DNA from: JAOPZW01 sp036379935 | Lineage (GTDB): Bacteria; Actinomycetota; Thermoleophilia; Solirubrobacterales; Solirubrobacteraceae | Length of the DNA stretch: 64,000 bases | Reading direction: 5' to 3' | NCBI GenBank assembly: GCA_036379935.1 | Contig: DASVFT010000011.1 | Location: 1 to 64,000, forward strand | Shown here: positions 34,561 to 42,915 of the stretch, piece after piece | Position numbering within the stretch: position 1 is the stretch's first letter | How the letters are laid out: each line of letters starts with the position of its first letter | Notes under the pieces: generated by a model | Database searches by the model: none | The model's input: the letters and a program-made list of their open reading frames with translations, nothing else | What the model was told of the DNA's origin: nothing | Made by a program: the position numbers and the translations under genes

Positions 34561-34868
34561 GCTGCCGAGCTCGGCGCCGAGCACCTGGTCGTCGGCGGCG
34601 GCGCGCAGCGCAGCGAGCCGCCCACCGACGCCGACTACGACCGCCTGGCCGCTGGGCTGGACGATGTCGCCACTCTTGACCCGTCGAGCTCGTTCGCACC
34701 TACCGCGACCGCATCCCGTACGTCCACATCAAGGACATCGACGCCGCCGGCGGCTTCGTCCCCCTCGGCCAGGGCGTCCTCGACGTCGAGGGCGTACTGA
34801 GCGTCCTGCTGGACACGGGGTTCGACGGCTGGCTCACGGTCGAGACGGACGGCTGGGACGGCGCCTAG
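34561..34868 (+). pseudogene. Remnant of a TIM-barrel sugar isomerase (IolE-like), internally deleted and frameshifted
   Basis: Two pieces lie in different frames. 34561-34679 encodes AAELGAEHLVVGGGAQRSEP and then TDADYDRLAAGLDDVA. 34680-34868 encodes VELVRTYRDRIPYVHIKDID, then GGFVPLGQGVLD and GFDGWLTVETDGWDGA before TAG. These are the middle and C-terminal parts of an AP-endonuclease-2 family protein (inosose dehydratase/sugar epimerase group) with metal-binding His and Glu. The join and frame change near 34680 show an internal deletion. Its stop overlaps the start of the next region on the other strand. Confidence 0.75.
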
Positions 34869-35128
34869 GCGGGCGCGAGCCAGGCTTCGTCGTCGCCGTC
34901 CAGCACCCTGATCACGAGCAGGCCGTGGCGGGCGAGCTCGTGCGCCTGGTCGAGCGCCGCCGTCCGCCAGGCGCGCGCGTGCGCGTCGGGCAGGCCGGGG
35001 GGCGGCAGCGCGATGATGCCCCAGCCGGCGTCGGCGAGCGGCCCGAGCCGATCGGGCGCGCCCGGCGGCGGATTGAGCACGCTGTCCGAGACCAAGGCGA
35101 CGCGGCGGCTGCGACGGTCGCCCTTCAC
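34865..35128 (-). CDS. Small protein coupled to the TudS-like gene, function unknown
   Basis: 87 residues from GTG 35128, which overlaps the stop of the upstream gene by four bases (GTGA). The sequence has VALVSDSVLNPPPGAPDRLG, then GWGIIALPPPGLPD and RHGLLVIRVLDGDDEAWLAP. It looks like a compact alpha/beta fold with no Cys and no signal peptide. I do not recognise a family. Its tight coupling at the end of the hydantoinase-carbamoylase-desulfidase operon suggests it helps the TudS-like protein or pathway. It is the last gene of the leftward operon. Confidence 0.7.
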   Translation of the reverse strand: MKGDRRSRRVALVSDSVLNPPPGAPDRLGPLADAGWGIIALPPPGLPDAHARAWRTAALDQAHELARHGLLVIRVLDGDDEAWLAPA

Positions 35129-35676
35129 GGGCGTGCGCCGTCGAGGTCGCGCTCGACGGCAGCGAGCTCGGCGGCCTCGTCGGCGCCGGGAAGGTCCGTC
35201 GCCATCGCCGTGAGCCGGATCGGGCCGACCTCGCGCGCGGCGAGCGCGGCGAGCAGCTCCTCGACGAAGATGCCGCGCCCGGGGACGATGTCGCCGTCGA
35301 AGTCGCCGGGCCTGTCGGGCCGTCCGCCCCAGTCCGGGCCGGACACCGTCATGCGCACGCCCATCGACGGGCTGCCGTCCACGCCGATCAAGACGACGTC
35401 GGCGCCCGCCCGCAGGTCGCGCTCCAGCTGCGCCGCGACGGGCGCCGCGAGCGTCGCGCAGTGGCGCCGATAGGCCGGGGTGTCGTACTGCTCGCGCACC
35501 TGCCAGAAGCGGTTGAAGCCGGCGAACGCCAGCTCCGGGCACGGCAGCTGGCGCAGCACGAACCCGCGGTCGCGCAGCTGCGCCAGCAGCGGCAGGTGCA
35601 CGCCGGCGCACGGCGCCCACTCGTCGACCTTGGCGTTCGCGTTGAGCAGGCAGTGGGCGACGTAGGCGCAGCGCAC
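35125..35676 (-). CDS. TudS/DUF523-related putative desulfidase
   Basis: A 183-residue protein that starts at GTG 35676, overlapping the boundary of the carbamoylase gene. CAYVAHCLLNANAKVDEW at the N terminus, CAGVH and QLPCPELAFAGFNRFWQ carry the Cys residues that in TudS-type enzymes hold a [4Fe-4S] cluster. VVLIGVDGSPSMGV (about 100-113) matches the usual GVDGSPS motif. This appears to be the CD3072-type branch of TudS-related proteins. TudS removes sulfur from 2-thiouracil. Beside a hydantoinase and a carbamoylase, a thiohydantoin or thio-ureide substrate is a sensible guess. It is coupled to the 87-residue protein downstream. Confidence 0.82.
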   Translation of the reverse strand: MRCAYVAHCLLNANAKVDEWAPCAGVHLPLLAQLRDRGFVLRQLPCPELAFAGFNRFWQVREQYDTPAYRRHCATLAAPVAAQLERDLRAGADVVLIGVDGSPSMGVRMTVSGPDWGGRPDRPGDFDGDIVPGRGIFVEELLAALAAREVGPIRLTAMATDLPGADEAAELAAVERDLDGARP

Positions 35677-35677
35677 G

Positions 35678-36910
35678 TCAACCCGCCAGCTCTGCGAGCG
35701 CGCCGCGCAGCGCGCGCACGGCAAGCTCGAGGGCCTCCGCGTCGGTGTGCTCCCAAGGGGAGTGGCTGACGCCGCCGGCGAGGCTGCGGGTAAAGAGCAT
35801 GCCGGTAGGGATGCCGGCCGCCGAGAACACCTGCGCGTCGTGACCGGCGCCGGACGGCAGCTCGATCACGGGCACGCCGGCCACCGCGAGCGAGCGGGCG
35901 AGCGCGGCGCGGATCTCCGGCGCCATCGCCGCCGGCGGCAGCCGCCAGGTGCGGCGCACCACGACGCCGGCGCCGCGGGCCTCGGCGGCGGCGCGGCTGG
36001 TCTCCTCGACCGCGGCTTGCAGCGCATCGAGTCGCGCGTCATCGGGCGCGCGCGCGTCGACCGAGAGCACGACGTGCTCGGGGATGACGTTCGACGCCCC
36101 GGGGTGGACGTCGAGTCGCCCGACGGTGGCGACGGCGTCCTCGATGCCCGCCGCGGCGGCGTGCAGCGCGACGACCATCGTCGCCGCGGCCCCGAGCGCG
36201 TCGACTCGGCATTGCATCGGCGTCGTGCCGGCGTGCCCGGGGGAGCCGGTGAAGGCCACCTCGAAGCCGGACATGCCGACGATCTCGCGCACGATGCCGA
36301 GCGGCGCGCCGGCGTCGGCCAGCACGGGGCCCTGCTCGATGTGCAGCTCCAGGAAGGCGTGGATGCCGGGGTCGAGCCAGCCGCCGGCCGGCGGCCACGG
36401 TCGGCCGAGTGCGGCGACGGCGTCGCCCAGCGTCACGCCGTCGGGGTCGGTATCGGCGGCCTCGCCGTCGCTGAGACGACCGCACAGCGCGCGGCTGCCG
36501 AACAGGCCGCGACCGAAGCGCCATCCCTCCTCGTCGCGGAAGGCCGCGACGGCGACCGAGCGCGTCAGCCCGCGGCCGGCCAGCGCGCACACCGCCTCGA
36601 TGCCCGCGATCACCCCGAGCGCGCCGTCGAAGCGCCCGCCCGACGGCACCGTGTCCAGGTGCGACCCGGTCCACACCTCGGGCAGCTCAGGCGAAGTGCC
36701 GGGCGCGCGCCCGACCACGTTGCCCGCCGCGTCCCACGTCACCGCGAGGCCGGCCTCCTCCATCCAGGCTGCCGCCAGCCGGCAGGCGGTCTCCTCCTCG
36801 GCGCTGAGCCCCGGACGGTTGGCGTGCGGCTTGGGACCGAGGGCGAACAGCGTCTCGAGACGCGCGAGCACGCGCGCGGCCGCGACCTGTGAGGGGGCGG
36901 CGGTCCTCAC
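35678..36910 (-). CDS. M20-family Zn-dependent amidohydrolase (N-carbamoyl-amino acid hydrolase / allantoate amidohydrolase)
   Basis: 410 residues from GTG 36910, which overlaps the hydantoinase stop by four bases. The metal-binding sites of the hydantoinase/carbamoylase family are clear: GSHLDTVPSGGRFDGALGV (His, Asp), RDEEGWRFG (Glu pair), LELHIEQGPVL (His) and GAGHDAQVFS near the end. SPGHAGTTPMQCRVDAL is the dimer/substrate lid. It would hydrolyse the N-carbamoyl product of the hydantoinase to a free amino acid, CO2 and ammonia. Order and coupling make it step two of the pathway. Stereospecificity is probably L, as in most M20 carbamoylases. Confidence 0.92.
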   Translation of the reverse strand: MRTAAPSQVAAARVLARLETLFALGPKPHANRPGLSAEEETACRLAAAWMEEAGLAVTWDAAGNVVGRAPGTSPELPEVWTGSHLDTVPSGGRFDGALGVIAGIEAVCALAGRGLTRSVAVAAFRDEEGWRFGRGLFGSRALCGRLSDGEAADTDPDGVTLGDAVAALGRPWPPAGGWLDPGIHAFLELHIEQGPVLADAGAPLGIVREIVGMSGFEVAFTGSPGHAGTTPMQCRVDALGAAATMVVALHAAAAGIEDAVATVGRLDVHPGASNVIPEHVVLSVDARAPDDARLDALQAAVEETSRAAAEARGAGVVVRRTWRLPPAAMAPEIRAALARSLAVAGVPVIELPSGAGHDAQVFSAAGIPTGMLFTRSLAGGVSHSPWEHTDAEALELAVRALRGALAELAG

Positions 36911-38340
36911 CCGGCGGCCGCGGCCTCCACCGGGCGGGCGGCCCGGCCGCAGCCGGGCAGGAACTCGCCGTGGCCCGGCGCCGCGACGATCTCGCCGTCG
37001 GCGTAGACGGTCTCCCCGCGCACGAGCGTGCGCAGCACGCGCGCGCGAACGGTCTGGCCGTCGAACGGCGACCACGGGTTCTTCGAGAACTGCTGCGCCG
37101 CCGCGTCGACCGTCCACTCGGCGTCGAGATCCCACAGCACCACGTCGGCGTCCGCGCCGGGCAGGAGCGTGCCCTTGCGCGGGTGCAGGCCCGCGATGCG
37201 CGCCGCGTTGGTGGAGGAGAGGCGCACGAACGCGTCGAGCGCCATGCCGCGCCGATGAATCGCCTCCGAGAGCACCACAGGCACGGTCTCCTGAATCACC
37301 TGGCAGCCGAGCGGCGTCGCGAACACGTCGCCGTGGCCGAGCTGCTTCTCCTCGAGCGTGTAGGCGGCGTGGTCGGAGACGAGGCAGTCGATGCGGCCGG
37401 CCAGCACGTGCGCCCACATGCCCTCGACCAGCGCGCGGTCGCGGAGTGGCGGCGCGCAGCACCCGAGCGGGCCGAGCCGGAGCGCGTCGTCGAGGTCGAG
37501 CATGAGGTGGTGCGGGCAGACCTCGGCCGTCACAGCCGCCCCGCCGGCCCGCGCCGTCGCCACGAGATCGACGCTCACGGGGCTGGAGGTGTGCACCACC
37601 TGCAGCCGGGCGCCCGCGTGCTCGGCGAGGAGGATCACGCGGTGCACCGCCTCCTCCTCCACGAACGGCGGCCGCGACTCGTGGTGCGCGAGCGTGTCGG
37701 TGCGACCGGCGGCGCGCAGCCTCGCGAGGTTGCCGTGAAGGAGCGCGTCGTTCTCGGCGTGCACCAGCACGAGGCCGCCGAGCGCCGCGATGGTCCGCAT
37801 CCCCTCGAGCATCTCGTCGTCGCTGACGTTCGGGTACGACGGGTCCGAGCGCGGCATGAAGGCCTTGAACCCGCCGGCGCCCTCGTCCCACTGGCCGGGG
37901 ATGTTGGGCAGCGACGGTGCGGTCAGCGCCCCCCAGAGCCCGAAGTCCACGACCGCCTTCTCGCGCGCCATCTCGCGCTTCTCGACGTAGAGCTCCACTG
38001 TCGTCACGGGCGGATAGGTGAGCGGATGCTCCACGACGGTCGTGATGCCGCCGGCGGCCGCCGACATGGTGCCCGTCGTGAAGTCCTCACGCTCGGTGTG
38101 CCCGGGGTCCTCGAAGTGCGCGTGGGGGTCGACCGCGCCCGGGAGCACGTGCAGCCCGCGGGCGTCGATCACCTCGTCGGCCGTGCGCAGCACCGCGTCC
38201 TCCGCGGTCAGCGCGGTGATCCGCTGCCCGTCGATCACGACGTGCGCTCCGAACACGCCGAAGTCGGTGGCGACCGTCCCGTTGGCGATCACCCTGCGCT
38301 TGGCGACCGGCGCGGCTACGCCGCCTTGATCTCCTGCCAT
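36907..38340 (-). CDS. Hydantoinase/allantoinase-type cyclic amidohydrolase
   Basis: About 477 residues from ATG 38340; GTG 38292 (VIANGTVATDFG) is an alternative start. It has the metal-dependent amidohydrolase barrel: DPHAHFEDPGHTEREDF (metal His pair), GGFKAFMP (carboxylated Lys), LVLVHAEN and LQVVHTSSP (metal His), and CLVSDHAAYTLEEKQ (catalytic Asp). The PGHTEREDF loop is closer to allantoinases than to classical D-hydantoinases. It opens a cyclic ureide ring to an N-carbamoyl acid. Its stop overlaps the carbamoylase start, and its start lies inside the end of the binding-protein gene. Confidence 0.9.
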   Translation of the reverse strand: MAGDQGGVAAPVAKRRVIANGTVATDFGVFGAHVVIDGQRITALTAEDAVLRTADEVIDARGLHVLPGAVDPHAHFEDPGHTEREDFTTGTMSAAAGGITTVVEHPLTYPPVTTVELYVEKREMAREKAVVDFGLWGALTAPSLPNIPGQWDEGAGGFKAFMPRSDPSYPNVSDDEMLEGMRTIAALGGLVLVHAENDALLHGNLARLRAAGRTDTLAHHESRPPFVEEEAVHRVILLAEHAGARLQVVHTSSPVSVDLVATARAGGAAVTAEVCPHHLMLDLDDALRLGPLGCCAPPLRDRALVEGMWAHVLAGRIDCLVSDHAAYTLEEKQLGHGDVFATPLGCQVIQETVPVVLSEAIHRRGMALDAFVRLSSTNAARIAGLHPRKGTLLPGADADVVLWDLDAEWTVDAAAQQFSKNPWSPFDGQTVRARVLRTLVRGETVYADGEIVAAPGHGEFLPGCGRAARPVEAAAAG

Positions 38341-39464
38341 GCCTTGTCGTACTTGGCCTGGTTGGGGTTGTGCTGGAGCACGTGCACCTTGTCGGAGTCG
38401 AGCAGCCCCGGGTCCTCGAGCTCGAACGCCTTGACGAGCGTCTTCGACACCTTCGTGAGATCGACCTTGGTGTTGGACGTCCCGTACGCGAAGTTGTTCA
38501 GCAGCCACTCACCCGACTCGGGGCTCACCCAGGAGTCCACGTACTTGTGCGCGTGGAAGTAGTTCTTGGTGCCCTTGAAGATCGAGAAGCCGCAGTCGAA
38601 CGCCAGCCGGCCCTCCTTCGGGGAGCTGTAGACGGCGGGGACCTTCTTGCGCACGGCGAGCCAGTCGGACGGCCAGGCGTAGGTGATCCACACGTTGCCG
38701 GAGGCGAAGTCCTGCTGCATCCCGGACTGCGAGTTCCAGAAGTTGCGCACCTTCGGCTTGGCCTCGATGAACTTGGCCTTCACCGCTGCGATCTCGTCGT
38801 CGGTCATCTGGAACGGGTTGGCCGCGCCGACCGCGAAGCCGCCGATCGCCATCATGTCCGACGGGTTGTCGTACCACGTGATCTTGCCGGGGTAGTTCTT
38901 GGAGTCGAACATCAGGTTCCACGACACCTCGCCCGGGTCGACCTTGTCCTTGCGGTACATCAGCGAGATGAAGCCCCAGTCGCTCGGGATCTGGTACTGC
39001 TTGCCGTTGACCTGGCCGCGCTTGAGCAGGCCCGGGTTGAGGTTCGGGAAGTTCGTCAGCAGCGACGTGTCCCACGGCTCGACGAGGTCAGCGTCCACCC
39101 ACGACTGCACGTAGGCCGAGCACGGGTGCGAGACGTCGCCGCGATACCCCCCGAGCGTCTTCGACAGCGCCTCGGCGTCGCTGTTGTAGAACGTCCACTT
39201 CGGGGTCTTGCCCGGGAACTCCTTGGCGTAGCCGGTCCACAGCGGCTTGGACTCGTAGCCCGCGTAGTCGAGGATGGCGAGCGATCCCGGCTCCTGACCG
39301 ATTGGCGGGCGCTTGGCGGCCGCCGTTGTCGTGGCGCCGGTGCTGCCGCCGCCGTCGTTCCCTCCGCACCCCGACAGCAGCACGCCGCCGCCGATCGCGA
39401 TCGCCCCCCGCAGGAAGTGGGAGCGGGTCATGCCGTCCGTCGGTCCGTCCGTGCCCCTCGTCAC
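38316..39464 (-). CDS. ABC transporter substrate-binding protein (spermidine/putrescine class)
   Basis: A 382-residue type II binding protein (PotD-like). It begins with TRSHFLRGAIAIGGGVLLSG and a Cys (SGCGG), so it is a lipoprotein. GGAGAG lies four bases before GTG 39464. The mature part shows LAILDYAGYESKPLWTGYAK, TWYDNPSDMMAIGGFAVG and the C-terminal helix of the family. The matching ATPase and permeases lie in the opposite operon at 41806-44887; both are near the same palindromic operator. The ligand is probably a cyclic ureide, carbamoyl compound or amine rather than spermidine itself. Confidence 0.88.
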   Translation of the reverse strand: MTRGTDGPTDGMTRSHFLRGAIAIGGGVLLSGCGGNDGGGSTGATTTAAAKRPPIGQEPGSLAILDYAGYESKPLWTGYAKEFPGKTPKWTFYNSDAEALSKTLGGYRGDVSHPCSAYVQSWVDADLVEPWDTSLLTNFPNLNPGLLKRGQVNGKQYQIPSDWGFISLMYRKDKVDPGEVSWNLMFDSKNYPGKITWYDNPSDMMAIGGFAVGAANPFQMTDDEIAAVKAKFIEAKPKVRNFWNSQSGMQQDFASGNVWITYAWPSDWLAVRKKVPAVYSSPKEGRLAFDCGFSIFKGTKNYFHAHKYVDSWVSPESGEWLLNNFAYGTSNTKVDLTKVSKTLVKAFELEDPGLLDSDKVHVLQHNPNQAKYDKAWQEIKAA

Positions 39465-39494
39465 GTTGCTCTCCCCGGTCGTCGTTCGTTCGCG

Positions 39495-40277
39495 CTAGCT
39501 CAGGAGGCCGCGCGCCAGCCCTCCGTCGATCAGCAGCGTCACCCCGTTGATGTATGCCGCCTGCGTCGAGCACAGGAAGGTGACCGCGGCCGCCATCTCC
39601 TCCGGCGTCGCGAAACGCCCGACGGGAATCGCGTCCGCGTCGCGCCGCCGCGCTGCCTCGGGGTCCTCCTCCATGCTGTACAGGTACTTCAACCGATCGG
39701 TGTCGCAGTAGCCCGGCGCGACGCAGTTGACCGTGATGCCGTTGCGGGCCTCGACGCGCGACAGGTCCTTCGACCAGCCGGTGACTGCGGGCCGCAGTGC
39801 GTTGGTCAGCAGCAGCCCCTCGGACTGCTCCTTCACGGCCGAGGAGGTGAGCGTGACGATGCGGCCGCGGCCGCTCGCGCGCAGCGCCGGCAGCGCGCGG
39901 CGGGTGAGGCGCAGCGCCGACTGGACGGTCAGCTCGAAGGCCGCTTGCCAGTCGGCGTCGGCGAGGTCGTCGAAGCCCGCGGCTGGTGGCCCGCCCGTGT
40001 TGTTGACGACCGCGTCGAGCCGCCCGAAGCGCTCGACGGCCGCGTCGACGGCTCGGTCGAGGTCCTCCGGCACCGTCGCATCGCCGGGCACCGCATGGGC
40101 GCGCTCCGCGCCGCATGCCGCGTTGATCTCCGCCACGGCAGCGTCGAGCGCGTCGGCGCGCCGGGCGAACAGCGCTACCGAGCAGCCCTCGAGGGCCAGC
40201 GCCGCCGCGGTGGCCTTCCCCATGCCGCTCGATGCGCCGCCGACGATGGCGGCGCAGCCGTCAAGTCCGAGGTCCAC
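39495..40277 (-). CDS. SDR family oxidoreductase, first gene of the leftward operon
   Basis: 260 residues. GTG 40277 is preferred over 40304 because GAGAGGG lies six bases upstream. It has the Rossmann motif IVGGASSGMGKA, VVNNTGGPP, the catalytic Ser in LTSSA and a C terminus with PVGRFATPEEMAAAVTFLCS and LLIDGGLARG. At the usual YxxxK place the sequence reads LLLTNALRPAVTGWSKDL, so the Tyr/Lys pair is not obvious; this resembles a small group of SDRs with an altered active site. The substrate is unknown. It starts 20 bases from the TetR-type palindrome at 40297. Confidence 0.87.
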   Translation of the reverse strand: MDLGLDGCAAIVGGASSGMGKATAAALALEGCSVALFARRADALDAAVAEINAACGAERAHAVPGDATVPEDLDRAVDAAVERFGRLDAVVNNTGGPPAAGFDDLADADWQAAFELTVQSALRLTRRALPALRASGRGRIVTLTSSAVKEQSEGLLLTNALRPAVTGWSKDLSRVEARNGITVNCVAPGYCDTDRLKYLYSMEEDPEAARRRDADAIPVGRFATPEEMAAAVTFLCSTQAAYINGVTLLIDGGLARGLLS

Positions 40278-40296
40278 GCCGTGCCCTCTCTCTCGG

Positions 40297-40312
40297 CATA
40301 ACAACCATTATG
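40297..40312. promoter_or_regulatory. TetR-type operator candidate, site 1
   Basis: CATAAC-AACC-ATTATG, one mismatch from the perfect palindrome at 41762. It sits between the divergent SDR genes. TATGAT (40309-40314) inside it could be the -10 box for the rightward unit. Confidence 0.7.
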
Positions 40313-40380
40313 ATGTCACCCAACCAGCCCGGCCGGGGGCTGTCAATAGACCGGCGCTCGAAAGGGGTCAGCGAGAGCGG

Positions 40381-41109
40381 ATGAAGCGGTTCGCAAAGCG
40401 CACCGTGCTGGTGACCGGTGCCGCCGGTCAGATCGGCTCCGCATGCGCGGCGGCGTTCGCCGCCGAGGGCGCGCGTGTCGCGGCGGTCGATCGCACCGCG
40501 CCCGCGGCCCACGGCGTGCTCGCCCTGAGCGCCGATCTCAGCGTGCCGGCCGAGCTGGAGCGCGCCTTCGATGCGGCGGAGCGCGAGCTCGGACCGATCG
40601 ACGTGCTCGTCCAGAGCGCGGCGGTCCACATGCGCGTCCCCTTCCTCGAGATCAGCGCCGAGAACATCGACCACGTGCTCGGCGTCAACGTGCGGGCACT
40701 GCTGCTCGGTGCGCGCCGGGCGGCCGCGTCGATGGTCGCTCGCGGGGCGCGCGACGGCGTCATCGTCAACCTCACGTCGGTGTCCGGCGTGGTCGCCGAC
40801 GCCGAGTCGATCGCCTACGAGGCGTCGAAGGGGGCGGTGACGATGGCGACGCGGGGGATGGCCGTCGCGCTGGCCCGCCACGGCATCCGAGTCGTGGCCG
40901 TCGGCCCGGGGTCGATGGCGAAGTTCCAGGAGCTGCCGGCGCGCGATCCGGCCGACGTGGACGACTACGAGCGCCGCCGCATCCCGCTCGGCCGGCTCGG
41001 CACCGCGGCCGAGATCAGCGACGCGATCCTCTTCCTCGCCTCGCCCGCCGCCGCGTACGTGACGGGCACGGTCCTGTATGTCGACGGCGGCAGCCTTGCC
41101 GCCTGGTAG
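40381..41109 (+). CDS. SDR family oxidoreductase
   Basis: 242 residues from ATG 40381. The cofactor motif is TGAAGQIGSA, VQSAAVHM replaces NNAG, catalytic Ser is in NLTSVSGVV, and Tyr and Lys are in IAYEASKGAVTMATRG. The end PLGRLGTAAEISDAILFLAS and YVDGGSLAAW is standard for classical SDRs. The Asp in AAVDRTAP suggests NAD(H). The TetR gene follows after 21 bases, so the two are probably co-transcribed from the promoter overlapping operator site 1. The substrate is unknown. Confidence 0.9.
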   Translation: MKRFAKRTVLVTGAAGQIGSACAAAFAAEGARVAAVDRTAPAAHGVLALSADLSVPAELERAFDAAERELGPIDVLVQSAAVHMRVPFLEISAENIDHVLGVNVRALLLGARRAAASMVARGARDGVIVNLTSVSGVVADAESIAYEASKGAVTMATRGMAVALARHGIRVVAVGPGSMAKFQELPARDPADVDDYERRRIPLGRLGTAAEISDAILFLASPAAAYVTGTVLYVDGGSLAAW

Positions 41110-41130
41110 GCCCCGCTTAGGATTGGACAC

Positions 41131-41766
41131 ATGGCCCCGGAGCGACAGACGGTCAGGACGCAGCGCCGGCTGAACGAGGTCGACGAAGCCGCGCGGCGGG
41201 TCATCGTGCGCAAGGGCTTGCGGTCGACGACGATGCGCGACATCTCGCGCGAGGGCGGCTTCACGACCGGCGTGCTCACCCACTACTTCCCGGACAAGGA
41301 CGCGCTGATCGTCGGGGTCTTCTCGAGCGCTTCCCAGAGCTGGATCGAGGGCGTCCGCGCCTCGCTGGCCGAGGCCGCCACCGCGCAGGAGCGGCTCGCG
41401 GTCATCGTCGAGCTCGCTATCCCGGCCGACCCCGACGAGCGTCGCGAGTGGCGCCTGTGGGCCGAGATGTGGAGCTACGCGGGCTGGAACACGAGCTTCG
41501 CCGAGCACATCATCGAGACCGACGCGCTATGGGAGCAGGAGCTGGGCGGCGTGCTGAAGCAGGCAATCGGCGAGCGGCTGCTGCCGAAGCTCGACGTGGC
41601 CGCGCAGGCCCGCATCCTCGCCCGGCTGATCGACGGTCTCGGGCTGCGCAGCCTCCTCAGCGGCCGCTGGGACGAGGCGCGCGCCACGCTCGTCGCCCAC
41701 TTGGCGGCCATCGGGCTCGATCCGGGCACGGTACGAGCGCTCGAGAGCCTCGCTCAGCCGGCATAA
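41131..41766 (+). CDS. TetR-family transcriptional regulator of the hydantoin island
   Basis: A 211-residue TetR-type regulator. The helix-turn-helix is RRVIVRKGLRSTTMRDISRE plus TTGVLTHYFPDKDALIVGVF (residues about 25-65), similar to BetI/PsrA-like members. The ligand domain is all-helical, with EWRLWAEMWSYAGWNT. It lies at the centre of the island, between the leftward hydantoinase operon and the transporter operon. A CATAAC-N4-GTTATG palindrome overlaps its own stop codon and is repeated before the other units, so it is the probable regulator of all of them and of itself. Confidence 0.9.
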   Translation: MAPERQTVRTQRRLNEVDEAARRVIVRKGLRSTTMRDISREGGFTTGVLTHYFPDKDALIVGVFSSASQSWIEGVRASLAEAATAQERLAVIVELAIPADPDERREWRLWAEMWSYAGWNTSFAEHIIETDALWEQELGGVLKQAIGERLLPKLDVAAQARILARLIDGLGLRSLLSGRWDEARATLVAHLAAIGLDPGTVRALESLAQPA

Positions 41767-41777
41767 CAACGGTTATG
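41762..41777. promoter_or_regulatory. TetR-type operator candidate, site 2 (perfect palindrome)
   Basis: CATAACAACGGTTATG, a perfect dyad with a 4-base centre, located 29 bases before the ABC ATPase start. TATGAT at 41774-41779 is a good -10 candidate overlapping the right arm. Confidence 0.75.
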
Positions 41778-41805
41778 ATCGCCAGCAGTCCTGCCGGGGA
41801 GAGAG

Positions 41806-42915
41806 ATGCCCGAGACGCGCCATGCAATCGAGCTCACCGATGTCACGAAGGTGTACGACGGTGATCGTCATGGGCCAGGGCTGCCGCCGGCCGTCCGCGA
41901 CCTGAGCTTCGCGGTGGCCGAGGGCGAGTTCTTCTCGCTCCTCGGACCCAGCGGCTGCGGGAAGTCCACGACGCTGCGGCTGCTGGCCGGCTTCGAGCAG
42001 CCGACGAGCGGCCGCGTCCTGCTGCGCGGCGCCGACGTCACCGACGTGCCGCCCGCCCGCCGCGACGTGAACATGGTCTTCCAGGCGTATGCGCTGTTCC
42101 CGCACATGTCCGTGGCAGAGAACGTCGCGTTCGGCCTCCGGGTGCGCCGCGTGAAGGGCGCGGAGCTGCGGTCGCGCGTGGCCGAGGCGCTGCGCGCGGT
42201 CCGCCTCGACGGGCTCGATGAGCGCCGCCCCGCCCAGCTCTCCGGTGGCCAGCAGCAGCGGGTCGCGCTCGCCCGCGCGCTCGTGAACCGCCCGGCCGCG
42301 CTCCTGCTCGACGAGCCCCTCGGCGCCCTCGATCTCAAGCTGCGCAAGGAGATGCAGCTCGAGCTCAAGGCGATCCAGGCGCGGACGGAGACGACGTTCA
42401 TCTACGTGACGCACGACCAGGAGGAGGCGCTCACGATGTCGGACCGCATCGCGGTCATGAGCGGCGGCGTCATCCAGCAGATCGCGGCGCCGCGCGAGCT
42501 GTACGAGCGCCCGGCCACGGAGTTCGTGGCCGGCTTCATCGGGACCTCGAACCTCGTCGCGCTGCGCATCGACGAGTGCGTCGACGGCCGCGCCGTGATG
42601 CGCCTGGGCGAGCACGGGCACGTCGTCGCTCCGGCCGGCGCCGGCGACGAGCCGGGCACGGTGCTCCAGGTGACCGTGCGCCCCGAGAAGATCGCGCTGG
42701 CGCCGCTCGCCGACGAGCCCGACTGCTCGTCCGTGCGTGCGACGATCCGCGACGTCATCTACCTCGGCTCCTCGACCGAGTTGCTCGTCGAGCTGCCCGG
42801 CGGGGAGACGCTGACGGTGCGACGCATCGAGCACGACGAGGTCGCCGGCCACGCGCCCGGCGACCCGGTGACCCTGTACTGGCGCGCCAGGCACAGCTAC
42901 GTGATCGCGTCGTGA
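41806..42915 (+). CDS. ABC transporter ATP-binding protein (PotA/spermidine class)
   Basis: 369 residues. Walker A is GPSGCGKST, the Q-loop is in NMVFQAYALFPHMSVAENVA, the signature is LSGGQQQRVALARAL, Walker B is LLLDEPLGALD and the switch His is in YVTHDQEEALTMSD. The C-terminal TOBE domain has VRPEKIAL. GGGGAGAGAG precedes ATG 41806. It powers the importer made with the permeases at 42912 and 44066 and probably the binding protein at 38316. The stop overlaps the next GTG by four bases. Confidence 0.93.
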   Translation: MPETRHAIELTDVTKVYDGDRHGPGLPPAVRDLSFAVAEGEFFSLLGPSGCGKSTTLRLLAGFEQPTSGRVLLRGADVTDVPPARRDVNMVFQAYALFPHMSVAENVAFGLRVRRVKGAELRSRVAEALRAVRLDGLDERRPAQLSGGQQQRVALARALVNRPAALLLDEPLGALDLKLRKEMQLELKAIQARTETTFIYVTHDQEEALTMSDRIAVMSGGVIQQIAAPRELYERPATEFVAGFIGTSNLVALRIDECVDGRAVMRLGEHGHVVAPAGAGDEPGTVLQVTVRPEKIALAPLADEPDCSSVRATIRDVIYLGSSTELLVELPGGETLTVRRIEHDEVAGHAPGDPVTLYWRARHSYVIAS

